A stretch of 64,000 bases of DNA from positions 248,001 to 312,000 of the forward strand of contig NZ_JALCZU010000003.1 in the NCBI RefSeq assembly GCF_023522835.1. The letters are read 5' to 3'. The notes below the pieces were generated by a model that was not told the DNA's origin, did not search any database, and saw only the letters and a list, made by a program, of their open reading frames with translations. The DNA comes from Oceanobacillus saliphilus. GTDB lineage: Bacteria > Bacillota > Bacilli > Bacillales > Amphibacillaceae. The position numbers and the translations under genes were made by a program. This document shows positions 1 to 7,862 of the stretch, one piece after another (position 1 is the stretch's first letter; every line of letters begins with the position of its first letter).

Positions 1-326
1 TCTTTCGCATATTCTCTAATTTCATCGGGTTCCTTATATCCCCAGACAATAAACACCATTTTATTATCATTGGGAAAATATGACCGGAGACGATTTAAAT
101 CAGCACTTCCAAACACAAAGGCTGTTCGATATTCCGGAAAGATATGACTAATATGTTCACGTTTCCAAGGGTTAAAACCATACATAAATGCTATTGGCTT
201 ACTTGCGTCATTCCAATTACTTCCTATTTCTTCATAAGGTTTTTTTTGAGAAGATTTATTTTTAGGTTCATATAGGTTAAGTTGTAATAGAATTCTCTTG
301 GCTATTTTTTTCACTTTTTTGTTCAA
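1..326 (-). CDS. kpsC: KpsC-like capsule Kdo-transferase, N-terminal part (3' end outside window)
   Basis: Only about the first 108 codons lie in the window. The frame is open from the edge to a TTG at 326 (or GTG at 314), preceded on the minus strand by GGAAGG about 8-10 nt upstream. The 5' end overlaps the 3' end of the ABC ATPase gene by about 50 nt in another frame, which suggests translational coupling. The translated part includes the segment VWGYKEPDEIREYAKE. In KpsC/LipA-type capsule proteins the corresponding WG-K-----EYA segment precedes an EDGF-RS motif, which would lie just past the window edge. KpsC is a cytoplasmic beta-Kdo transferase that, with KpsS, builds the poly-Kdo linker of group 2 capsules. 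The family call agrees with the Kdo pathway and KpsS homologue upstream. The C-terminal half cannot be assessed. Confidence 0.66.
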   Translation of the reverse strand, partial: MNKKVKKIAKRILLQLNLYEPKNKSSQKKPYEEIGSNWNDASKPIAFMYGFNPWKREHISHIFPEYRTAFVFGSADLNRLRSYFPNDNKMVFIVWGYKEPDEIREYAK

Positions 327-1062
327 TTTCTTTGTCCTTCCTTTCCACTATTTCATTTTCATAGAGGTCCAATGCTGAATCTACATCACCAAAATAAACG
401 ACTTCTCCTTTATCAAGAACAATAGCTTTTTCACAAACGGCCTTCACTTGATGGGCACTATGGGAAACAAATACAATTGTTTTCCCCTTAAGGAAACTTC
501 TTATTGCACGTAATGCCTTTTTTCTGAAACGTTTATCCCCAACTGCTAAAACTTCATCTAGCAATACGATGTCTGAGTTAACATGCAATGCTATAGAGAA
601 CCCCAATCTTACTTTCATACCGGAGGAATATGTCTTGATTGGTTTATCGATATGATCCTCCAGCTCAGAGAACTCTATAATCTCGTCAAGAATTTCATCG
701 ATTTCTTTTTCCTTTAACCCAAGTACGACCCCATTCATATAGATGTTTTCCCGGCCTGATAATTCTTTTTGGAATCCTGCCCCCAGCTCTATTAATCCCC
801 CAATCTTACCATTAACAATAACCTCTCCTTCTGTAGGAGAAGTTACACCTAGGATTATTTTCAATAAAGTACTTTTTCCAGAGCCATTATCACCGAGTAT
901 TGCAACAGATTCGCCCTTATTAATTGTCAACGATATATCTTTCAAAGACCATTTACCATTCAATTTGGTTTTTCCAAAAATAAGTTTATCCCTTGTGCTT
1001 AGTAATCGGTTTGTCTTATATATTTTTCCGACTTTAGTTAATTTTATTGCATAATCTTCCAT
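277..1062 (-). CDS. Polysaccharide export ABC transporter ATP-binding protein (KpsT/TagH family)
   Basis: 261-residue ATPase of the ABC-2 polysaccharide exporter class. Walker A GDNGSGKST lies near residue 57, the signature YSSGM is a variant of LSGGQ typical of KpsT, Wzt and TagH, Walker B is DIVLLDEVLAVGD, and the switch region is VSHS. The segment RENIYMNGVVLGL is characteristic of teichoic acid and O-antigen exporters. It presumably energises export of a lipid-linked glycan through the permease encoded 12 nt upstream. The last 35 residues are a charged Lys/Glu tail; it is too short to be the C-terminal cell-wall domain of Bacillus TagH. Context with Kdo genes favours a KpsT-like role over teichoic acid export, but sequence alone does not separate them. 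SD AAGGG precedes the ATG. Confidence 0.85.
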   Translation of the reverse strand: MEDYAIKLTKVGKIYKTNRLLSTRDKLIFGKTKLNGKWSLKDISLTINKGESVAILGDNGSGKSTLLKIILGVTSPTEGEVIVNGKIGGLIELGAGFQKELSGRENIYMNGVVLGLKEKEIDEILDEIIEFSELEDHIDKPIKTYSSGMKVRLGFSIALHVNSDIVLLDEVLAVGDKRFRKKALRAIRSFLKGKTIVFVSHSAHQVKAVCEKAIVLDKGEVVYFGDVDSALDLYENEIVERKDKEIEQKSEKNSQENSITT

Positions 1063-1074
1063 TACTGATCACCC

Positions 1075-1857
1075 TTAAACAACATCTGAAAAATCCTTTT
1101 CTAATTTATTAAACGTAATCCACCCAATAATTAAAATCACGATACTGAATACACCCGAGTAGAGTAATAGAGACATATTCGGTGGCTGATTATGTAATAT
1201 TGCCTGCCTGTAACCATCGAAAATTCCTGTTAACGGATTTAATGCCATAATTGGTTGGTATTGCTCTGGGATGGCGTAAAATGAATACATAATCGGGGAT
1301 AGATAACGCCCTAATCGTAAAATAATCGGTGTTACTAACCCAACATCCCGAATATAGGCATTCACAGATGACAGTAACATCATTAATCCAAGCATTAAAA
1401 TCATCTGGATAAATAAAACAGGAACCGTATACAAAGCATTTATACCCGGCAGAATATTGTAATACAATAAAACCAGCATTAAACCTATTAATGTAATTCC
1501 AAAATTTACTGTCTCTGATAATAACTTAATAAACACCAATGCAGGACGGTAAAAATTCCTTTGCCTGATCAACCCCGAGTTTCCCACTATTATTCTTGAA
1601 GCGCCGTTAACTGCCTTATTGAAGTACATCCATGGTAACAATGCAACAAATAGAAAGGGTGCATATGGCAACCCTTCACTTGGTAATTTGACAAAAACGG
1701 AAAAAACAATTGTCAGTACAATCATCAAGCCCATCGGTTCAAGCATAATCCAACATTTACCCAATAGTGATTGTTTATATCTGGATATGATTTCCCTTTT
1801 CGAAAGTGTTTTTATAAAATCTTTATTTTCCCAAATCTTGGAGATTGAGTTTTCCAT
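1075..1857 (-). CDS. ABC-2 type polysaccharide export permease (KpsM/TagG family)
   Basis: About 260 residues with six predicted membrane spans and the family pattern: a cytoplasmic N-terminus containing REIISRYKQSLLGKCW, then hydrophobic segments, and a C-terminal NPLTGIFDGYRQAIL segment typical of Wzm, KpsM and TagG permeases. It forms the membrane channel for the neighbouring ATPase and should flip a completed lipid-linked polysaccharide across the cytoplasmic membrane. A GTG at 1863 is possible, but the ATG at 1857 has an AAGGTG Shine-Dalgarno at 8 nt spacing and is preferred. The gene sits 12 nt upstream of the ATPase gene and about 50 nt downstream of the HIT gene in one operon. Confidence 0.85.
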   Translation of the reverse strand: MENSISKIWENKDFIKTLSKREIISRYKQSLLGKCWIMLEPMGLMIVLTIVFSVFVKLPSEGLPYAPFLFVALLPWMYFNKAVNGASRIIVGNSGLIRQRNFYRPALVFIKLLSETVNFGITLIGLMLVLLYYNILPGINALYTVPVLFIQMILMLGLMMLLSSVNAYIRDVGLVTPIILRLGRYLSPIMYSFYAIPEQYQPIMALNPLTGIFDGYRQAILHNQPPNMSLLLYSGVFSIVILIIGWITFNKLEKDFSDVV

Positions 1858-1909
1858 TTTCACAACACCTTAAATCTTTCTGTCTGTTCATATAGTTTAG
1901 CGAAAGCGT

Positions 1910-2338
1910 CTATAACGAGAGATTTAACCGAAGCTTATTACAGAATCCTTCCAATTGTTCTTCTGTAATTTTTGCAGCAGTTTTCACCTTTTGTTGCGTT
2001 GCCTGCTCTATCAGAGGAACTCCTTTAACAATCGTACCTTCATCCCTCGGTATCAGATGTACATGAAGATGCCTTACAGCTTCACTAATTGTAACTGTAT
2101 AAAGGCGATTAATTGGAAGTTCTTTTTTTATTGCTTCCTCTGCTCTTTTTATAAGTGGGGCCAATTCAGATAATTCTTCATCTGTAAATTGTGCCCAGTC
2201 TTCCACATGTCTTTTAGGTTCAATGTATACATAGCCTAAAATTTGAGAAGCCAATGGGCCATGTGAAATCACCCAATTTCCATTCTCATAGATTGCATCC
2301 GTCGTGTTCGTATGTTTTTCGCAAATTGGACAATTCAC
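1910..2338 (-). CDS. HIT family hydrolase/transferase within Kdo operon
   Basis: About 142 residues with the histidine triad motif HLHVHLIPR in the C-terminal half and an N-terminal CPIC pair that may bind zinc. HIT proteins hydrolyse or transfer nucleotidyl groups using the middle histidine. An ATG at 2353 has no Shine-Dalgarno; the GTG at 2338 is preceded by GGGAGTGGG and yields the usual family start MNCPICEKH, so I prefer it. The gene lies between kdsC and the ABC permease with 14-50 nt gaps, so it is co-transcribed with CMP-Kdo synthesis and export. A role on CMP- or nucleotide-linked intermediates is inference; a general housekeeping HIT protein captured in the operon is the alternative. 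Confidence 0.85.
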   Translation of the reverse strand: MNCPICEKHTNTTDAIYENGNWVISHGPLASQILGYVYIEPKRHVEDWAQFTDEELSELAPLIKRAEEAIKKELPINRLYTVTISEAVRHLHVHLIPRDEGTIVKGVPLIEQATQQKVKTAAKITEEQLEGFCNKLRLNLSL

Positions 2339-2367
2339 TGGTCCCACTCCCATGATATTGATAATGA

Positions 2368-2889
2368 TTATTGTATAACTCTTACACTACCGGCTAGGTA
2401 AGCCTCTATTAATTCCTTATAATTTTCTTGAGTGGAAAGAATATGATCAATGATTTCCCGTACCGCACCTTCTCCCCCATTCGCGTCCGCTGCATATTTC
2501 ACACATTCTTTGACAATGGGAACAGCATCGTTTGGTGCACAAGGGAAGCCGATTACTTTCATAATGGGCAGATCATTAATGTCGTCACCTATATAACATA
2601 TTTGGTCTAAATCTATCGCAAGTTTCTCTCTAATCTCCTCTAAAACTCCCAGCTTGTCAGGAATTCCCTGGTACACAAAATCGATGTTTAGTTCACTTGC
2701 TCTTTTGGTAACTGCGGCAGATTCTCTTCCAGTAATGATTGCCATTTTTATTCCTGTATAACGAGCAAGGCTTATTCCCATACCATCTTGTGTGTTAAAT
2801 GACTTATACTCCTCGCCATCGGAACCGATGTAAAGCTTTCCATCCGTCAACACACCATCAACATCTAATACAATTAATTTAATATTCAT
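2368..2889 (-). CDS. kdsC: 3-deoxy-D-manno-octulosonate 8-phosphate phosphatase
   Basis: 173-residue HAD phosphatase of the capless KdsC type. Motif I is LDVDGVLTDG with nucleophile D9 and acid/base D11; motif II is ITGRES; motif IV is GDDINDLPIM. The length matches the KdsC family (about 170-188). It dephosphorylates Kdo-8-phosphate to free Kdo, the third step of the Kdo pathway. The ATG at 2889 has an AAGGAG Shine-Dalgarno. It follows kdsD by 11 nt and is followed by the HIT gene. YrbI-type phosphatases for other nonulosonic acids look similar, but clustering with kdsA, kdsB and kdsD makes Kdo the likely substrate. Confidence 0.92.
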   Translation of the reverse strand: MNIKLIVLDVDGVLTDGKLYIGSDGEEYKSFNTQDGMGISLARYTGIKMAIITGRESAAVTKRASELNIDFVYQGIPDKLGVLEEIREKLAIDLDQICYIGDDINDLPIMKVIGFPCAPNDAVPIVKECVKYAADANGGEGAVREIIDHILSTQENYKELIEAYLAGSVRVIQ

Positions 2890-2900
2890 TGATAAACTCC

Positions 2901-3884
2901 TTATATTCCTAACTTCATAAGGTCATGTACATGAATCATTGCAATCGGACGATTGGCAAGATCAACTACTGGTAATACATTAACCTCATGCTCTTCCATG
3001 AGAACGAGCGCATCTTTTGCCAATGCACCTTGCTGAATATATATCGGTGATGGATTGAATACCTCTGCTACGTACTTATCAAACACACTGTTTGATACTG
3101 CAATTGCACGACGGATATCACCATCTGTGAGAATACCTACCAGCTTACCTTCTTCACTAATAATGGAAACTCCACCTAAACATTGTGCTGTCATTTGAAA
3201 AAGCGCATCTTTTAATGTAGCTGTTTCATATACAACTGGATTTTTTCCAGTGGCTTCAACAATATCATTTACCGTTAATAATAGTTTTCTCCCTAAAGAA
3301 CCAGCAGGATGAAATAATGCAAAGTTTTCTTGTTGAAATCCTCTTGCTTCCAATAACGCGATTGCCAGTGCGTCACCTAGAGCAAGCGTTACAGTAGTAC
3401 TTGATGTAGGAGCTAAACCTAATGGACATGCCTCTTGGACATTTCCAATAGAAAGAATAATATCCGATTTAACTCCTAAAGTAGACTGTGGATTTTTTGT
3501 AATGGAGATAATCTTTGCACCAATTTTGTTGATGGACGGAAGCAGTTGTAATACTTCCTCAGATTCCCCGCTATTGGAAATAGCAATAATAATATCATGA
3601 TGGGTTACCATTCCCAGATCACCGTGCAAACCTTCCGATGGATGTAAAAAGAAGGAAGGTGTACCGGTACTGGCCATGGTTGCATTTATTTTTCTGCCAA
3701 TAATACCCGATTTACCTATACCAGTAATGACTACTCTACCGCTACATTCTAGAATAAGATTAATAGCATCCTCGACAGACTGACCAATAATATCCTTGAG
3801 TTCTAAAATTGCATTTGCTTCCTTTACCAAAACTTCTCGCATACTACTTAAATGATCTACTTTTGGTTCTACTGAATTTAGCAA
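2901..3884 (-). CDS. kdsD: D-arabinose 5-phosphate isomerase (SIS domain plus two CBS domains)
   Basis: 327 residues. An N-terminal SIS sugar-isomerase domain (about residues 40-175) holds GIGKSGIIGRKINAT and ISNSGESEEVL, followed by a tandem CBS pair (about 205-325) ending HVHDLMKLG. This is the KdsD/KpsF/GutQ architecture. The enzyme converts ribulose 5-phosphate to arabinose 5-phosphate, the first committed step to Kdo. In E. coli group 2 capsule loci the same enzyme is encoded by kpsF. Translation starts at a TTG (3884) with AGGGGGAA about 8 nt upstream. It sits 19 nt downstream of kdsA in the operon. Confidence 0.92.
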   Translation of the reverse strand: MLNSVEPKVDHLSSMREVLVKEANAILELKDIIGQSVEDAINLILECSGRVVITGIGKSGIIGRKINATMASTGTPSFFLHPSEGLHGDLGMVTHHDIIIAISNSGESEEVLQLLPSINKIGAKIISITKNPQSTLGVKSDIILSIGNVQEACPLGLAPTSSTTVTLALGDALAIALLEARGFQQENFALFHPAGSLGRKLLLTVNDIVEATGKNPVVYETATLKDALFQMTAQCLGGVSIISEEGKLVGILTDGDIRRAIAVSNSVFDKYVAEVFNPSPIYIQQGALAKDALVLMEEHEVNVLPVVDLANRPIAMIHVHDLMKLGI

Positions 3885-3903
3885 TTATATTTCCCCCTGT
3901 ATA

Positions 3904-4728
3904 CTATTGTTTTATCAAACGATCAATTTCTACAATCGGTTTTAATACTGCTTCCAATTCTTCAAGTTTCACCATGTTCGGGCCATCCGATTTTGCCTCC
4001 GTTGGATTTGGATGTACTTCCATGAAAATTGCATCCACGCCTATTGCAGCTGCTGCTCTTGATAGATATGGCACATATTCACTCTTACCTCCAGTTGAAG
4101 TACCATTCCCCCCAGGTATTTGGACACTATGTGTCGCATCAAATACGACCGGCGCCCCTAATTCACGCATTTCAATTAAGGAACGCATGTCCACTACTAA
4201 GTTGTTGTAACCGAATGTTGAGCCACGTTCCGTTAATAAGATATTTTCGTTTTCAGATTCTTTCAATTTGTTCACAACGTTTTTCATATCCCATGGTGCA
4301 AGGAATTGTCCTTTTTTCACATTTACAATTTTTCCTGTTTTGGCTGCTGCCACCAATAAATCTGTTTGACGACATAAGAAAGCGGGTATTTGAAGAATAT
4401 CAAGCACTCCTGCAGCTTTTTCAGCTTGATATGCATCATGAATATCGGAAGTAACCGGTACATTAAAACGTTCTTTCACTTTCGCTAAAATTTCCAACCC
4501 TTCATCAATTCCTGGTCCTCTGAATGAGTGGATGGACGAACGGTTTGCTTTATCATAAGATGCCTTGAAAATGAATGGGATATTTAGTTTACTCGTAATC
4601 TCTTTTAGCTGTTCCGCTGTTTCCATAATTAATGCTTCACTTTCGATCACACACGGTCCTGCGATTAATACAAATGGATTATTTCCACCAAAGGTGATAT
4701 TTTCGTTTAATTTTACTGTTTTAGACAT
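3904..4728 (-). CDS. kdsA: 3-deoxy-8-phosphooctulonate (Kdo-8-P) synthase, metal-dependent type
   Basis: 274 residues, full length for KdsA. Recognisable motifs are GPCVIES (C26), [47 protein letters not shown] and [12 protein letters not shown]. It condenses phosphoenolpyruvate with arabinose 5-phosphate. A Cys in the GPC-IES motif marks the metal-dependent class known from Aquifex; E. coli KdsA, which needs no metal, has Asn there. The ATG at 4728 overlaps the 3' end of kdsB by 8 nt, so the two are probably translationally coupled. DAHP synthase of the same fold is the alternative, but the KANRSS and CRQTDLL segments are KdsA-specific. Confidence 0.95.
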   Translation of the reverse strand: MSKTVKLNENITFGGNNPFVLIAGPCVIESEALIMETAEQLKEITSKLNIPFIFKASYDKANRSSIHSFRGPGIDEGLEILAKVKERFNVPVTSDIHDAYQAEKAAGVLDILQIPAFLCRQTDLLVAAAKTGKIVNVKKGQFLAPWDMKNVVNKLKESENENILLTERGSTFGYNNLVVDMRSLIEMRELGAPVVFDATHSVQIPGGNGTSTGGKSEYVPYLSRAAAAIGVDAIFMEVHPNPTEAKSDGPNMVKLEELEAVLKPIVEIDRLIKQ

Positions 4729-5452
4729 GTTGAATTCCTCCTAGTATTTTTTCTACTTTTTCTATATCTTCCGGCGTGTCGACTCCGACCGCATTATATG
4801 ATGTTTCCACTACTTTAATTGCATAGCCATTATCTAATAATCGAAGCTGTTCCAATACCTCTGTTTCCTCAAGATGCGATGCTGGTAATTGAACAAACGT
4901 ATTGATGACAGCTTTTGGATAACCATAAATACCAAGATGCTTGTAATAAATCGTTTTATTTTCCGCACGGTTGTATGGTATTGGCGATCTTGAAAAGTAT
5001 CTTGCAAACCCTTGATTGTCTGTAACCACTTTTACGATATTTGGATCTAAAACATCTTCCATATTACTAATTGCTGTCTTTGCCGTCACAACTGCTTCTG
5101 GAGAGTCTTTTGCAGCTTCAACGAGAGAATCTACTAGCTCGTAGCGAATTAATGGTTCATCCCCCTGAATATTTACATAAAAGTCTCCATCCACCTTCCT
5201 CGTCACTTCTGCCATTCGATCGGAACCCGTTTCGTGATCTGCGCTTGTCATGACGACATTTCCACCAAACCCTTCTACCGTTTCCTTAATCTGTTCATGG
5301 TCAGTCGCAACAACAACTATATCGAGCATTTTACTTTGAGCTACTTGCTCATATACTCTTTGAATCATTGGCTTGCCATGAATGAGTGCCAATGGTTTAC
5401 CCGGAAACCGGGATGATCCGTATCTTGCTGGAATAACGCCAATAACTTTCAT
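4721..5452 (-). CDS. kdsB: 3-deoxy-manno-octulosonate cytidylyltransferase (CMP-Kdo synthetase)
   Basis: 243 residues, normal length for KdsB/KpsU. The N-terminus [15 protein letters not shown] is the CTP-binding signature of CMP-sugar synthetases; NIQGDEPLI near residue 95 and the [13 protein letters not shown] segment are typical of KdsB rather than CMP-sialate synthetases. It activates Kdo with CTP to CMP-Kdo, the donor used by KpsC and KpsS. The ATG at 5452 is preceded by AGAGAGGTG. The gene starts 17 nt after the KpsS-like gene and overlaps kdsA. Confidence 0.95.
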   Translation of the reverse strand: MKVIGVIPARYGSSRFPGKPLALIHGKPMIQRVYEQVAQSKMLDIVVVATDHEQIKETVEGFGGNVVMTSADHETGSDRMAEVTRKVDGDFYVNIQGDEPLIRYELVDSLVEAAKDSPEAVVTAKTAISNMEDVLDPNIVKVVTDNQGFARYFSRSPIPYNRAENKTIYYKHLGIYGYPKAVINTFVQLPASHLEETEVLEQLRLLDNGYAIKVVETSYNAVGVDTPEDIEKVEKILGGIQHV

Positions 5453-5469
5453 TTCACATATACACCTCT

Positions 5470-6804
5470 CTATTTAGAAGAAATTCTTTTGGTCACATTT
5501 TCGGCTGTTACCTTGCTCCTTGAATTAATGGTTCCTTCAATTTGATAATGAAACCTTAAATAATATAGGAATTTATCTATTCTTTCTTTGTTCATTTCAG
5601 ATTCAAGCACGTTGATTAGAACATTGCTTAACTTACTGGGCAGATGGCATCTGGTTGCTACACCATCGATATTATAGGCAGCATCCCCCAAGGTAATTAC
5701 TTTTTTATGCTGTGCCAGAGCTTCAATCCCGACTGTCGAATTGATTGTCACTACCGCTAGTGATCGTTCAATTAGTTGTTTTATATCAAACTTTTGAATG
5801 AAGATGATATTTTCATTGTCCTTGTATCTTCGTTTCAGCTTGCGGTAATTATTGCGGCTCATATCTTCCGGATGCTCTTTAATGACAATTTTCACATTAC
5901 GTTTCTGTGTGGAATTTAAATCATCTACCGCTCCCAGTACCACCTCAACCAATTGCTCCATACGGTTTATATTCGGTGAATTATAGAATATCTGTGTATC
6001 TCTGGCTACTTGAAATGGCACGAAAATATATTCCCTTGGCCATTCAAATTTATTTTCTTTGCGCAGTTTAAAGGTTTTCTTATAATAGAAATATTTAATT
6101 GCCTGCCATAATGTTATATGTGTATATAGCTTGGGACTAAGCCTAAATAAATGACCTATCATATTGATTGCTTTTATGGAGGCTACTAAAAACAGATTTT
6201 CACTTGTCCTATTTTCAAGTTTGTTATTTTCCGGTTTAAATAGATAACTTTTCAGTCTGCTGTAATCAATATCCATCGCTTCATAAAAGGCTGCATCTCT
6301 TGGCACGGAACTAGTAGCATTGATTCCCTTCTCATCACAAGTAAGTGTATATGGCCGAAAGAGTCCATCTTCAAAAATATACGTTTTCAATCCACGTCTT
6401 TCAGCAATCACTTTTGAGATTTGATCAATCCAATGGTAGCCGTTGAATAGACAAATAATATCAATTTGGTTATTTTCAATGTACTTGTCAATTAGGTACA
6501 TATAACGTTTATATATTTGCAGTTCTTTTTTTGTTGTGCTCTTATGCAATATTCTTTCTTTATAAGTGATGTTATAGATTTTTAAATCACCGAGTTCACC
6601 GTCCGTTATTGGATATTCCTTTTTGGAAATATGAAAGGGAGCATACATCGTTTCCATGTTTCCTTTAAACAAAAGTTCACCTAACTCAAATTTCATTTGA
6701 AAGCATCGATGACCTTTTTGAATAAGTTCATTTGCGATATCCATAAAAAACCCTTTGTTTCGGTTACCTCTTAAAAATAAATAATTAGCCATTGAATAAT
6801 TCAA
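5470..6804 (-). CDS. kpsS: KpsS-like capsule polysaccharide Kdo-transferase
   Basis: 444 residues of the capsule-synthesis family (KpsS/LipB). Diagnostic segments are FEDGLFRP (144-151) followed by GINATSSVPRD, FVPFQVARDT (261-270), a KEHPEDMS block near 309-316, and NSTVGIEAL (355-363), all at the places where KpsS proteins carry E-GYLRP, PLQ---D-Q, K-HP and NSTVG. KpsS adds the first beta-Kdo to a phospholipid acceptor, after which KpsC extends the linker. No signal peptide is seen, so it should be cytoplasmic. The start is a TTG at 6804 or ATG at 6792; both have weak ribosome binding sites. It sits between the LCP gene and kdsB. It is somewhat longer than E. coli KpsS. Confidence 0.8.
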   Translation of the reverse strand: MNYSMANYLFLRGNRNKGFFMDIANELIQKGHRCFQMKFELGELLFKGNMETMYAPFHISKKEYPITDGELGDLKIYNITYKERILHKSTTKKELQIYKRYMYLIDKYIENNQIDIICLFNGYHWIDQISKVIAERRGLKTYIFEDGLFRPYTLTCDEKGINATSSVPRDAAFYEAMDIDYSRLKSYLFKPENNKLENRTSENLFLVASIKAINMIGHLFRLSPKLYTHITLWQAIKYFYYKKTFKLRKENKFEWPREYIFVPFQVARDTQIFYNSPNINRMEQLVEVVLGAVDDLNSTQKRNVKIVIKEHPEDMSRNNYRKLKRRYKDNENIIFIQKFDIKQLIERSLAVVTINSTVGIEALAQHKKVITLGDAAYNIDGVATRCHLPSKLSNVLINVLESEMNKERIDKFLYYLRFHYQIEGTINSRSKVTAENVTKRISSK

Positions 6805-6860
6805 CTACTTTCTAATTCAAAAGCATCCACTACATTGTTGGGAATACAAAACGAATAAAT

Positions 6861-7799
6861 TTATTTTGACTGCTTATCCAACTGCTTCTTCAATTCCTCA
6901 GAAATATTTTTTACTTCTTCTTCATCAGCCATAAAATAATATGTCTCATTGATTTCTGTTTCTGTCCCGGAAATTTCATGTTCTACCACATTATTAAGTG
7001 CATCCTGGTAATTAGACTGGATATCCCACATATTCTCTAAACTTAAATTTGTTCTGACATTATCTTCAATCACTCCAATAATCTCACCAAAATTAGAAAT
7101 AGAAGATGTTATTCCGGTCATCGTAGTACCTTTATCCACAATCGCTTGTATAACTTCCCGCTGTCTCTCATTACGGCCGAAATCTCCTCGGGGATCCTGT
7201 TTTCTCATGCGTGAATAATGTAATGCTTCATATCCATCCAAGTGAATTGGACCTTCCTCATAGGTAACACCTTTATACTTAAACTTAAAATCATTATCTA
7301 CCTCAATCCCACCAACTGCATTCACAAGGTCCTCAAACCCATTCATATTCATTCGTATAAAGTAGTCAACAGGTACATCCAGGAAATTTTCCACAGTTCG
7401 TAATGTCATATCTGTACCGCCAAAAGCATAAGAATGATTGATTTTGTCTTTCTTACCATGTCCAACAATATCCGTATATGTATCCCGGGGAATACTCACC
7501 ATATGTGTTGATTGTGTCTGCGGATTTAATGTTAGAAAAATGAGTGTGTCCGACCGTTGATAAGGGTCTCCTTCATCTTCTGGCTCATCAATACCCATCA
7601 GTAAGATGGTGATTGGATCACCTTCAGCTAAATTGATTTGTTCCAATCGCTTTTCTCTTTCGTTATTATCAATTTCTTCTTGAATATTCGTAATTGCTGA
7701 TGTGAACATATTCCATGCATAGCTTCCAGTTGCCACAAGACCAACACCAAAAACAGTTATTACAATTAACACGATCTTCTTAATTCTATATTTGTTCAT
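6861..7799 (-). CDS. LytR-CpsA-Psr (LCP) family wall-polymer ligase
   Basis: 312 residues: a short cytoplasmic N-terminus, one membrane span (about residues 8-28), then an extracellular LCP domain. The domain shows ITILLMGIDE, the R-SDTLIFLTLNP block, SIPRDTYTDI, INHSYAFGG and GRNERQREVI, which supply the conserved Arg and Asp residues that bind polyprenyl-pyrophosphate. LCP enzymes transfer teichoic acids, capsules and other glycans from a lipid carrier to peptidoglycan in Gram-positive bacteria. Its place directly upstream of Kdo-transferase genes is unusual and suggests that the glycan made here ends up on the wall. AAGGTGAGGA precedes the ATG. It lies 64 nt after the GT2 gene. Confidence 0.92.
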   Translation of the reverse strand: MNKYRIKKIVLIVITVFGVGLVATGSYAWNMFTSAITNIQEEIDNNEREKRLEQINLAEGDPITILLMGIDEPEDEGDPYQRSDTLIFLTLNPQTQSTHMVSIPRDTYTDIVGHGKKDKINHSYAFGGTDMTLRTVENFLDVPVDYFIRMNMNGFEDLVNAVGGIEVDNDFKFKYKGVTYEEGPIHLDGYEALHYSRMRKQDPRGDFGRNERQREVIQAIVDKGTTMTGITSSISNFGEIIGVIEDNVRTNLSLENMWDIQSNYQDALNNVVEHEISGTETEINETYYFMADEEEVKNISEELKKQLDKQSK

Positions 7800-7862
7800 T
7801 TCGTCCTCACCTTAAACTCCAATATTTATCATCTGTTTTGTTGAAATCCAGCAACAGAGTCA

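Noticed and set aside
277-1857. TagGH teichoic-acid exporter
   Set aside because: The fold fits, but the ATPase lacks the long C-terminal domain of TagH and all neighbours belong to a Kdo/capsule route; kept as an alternative only.
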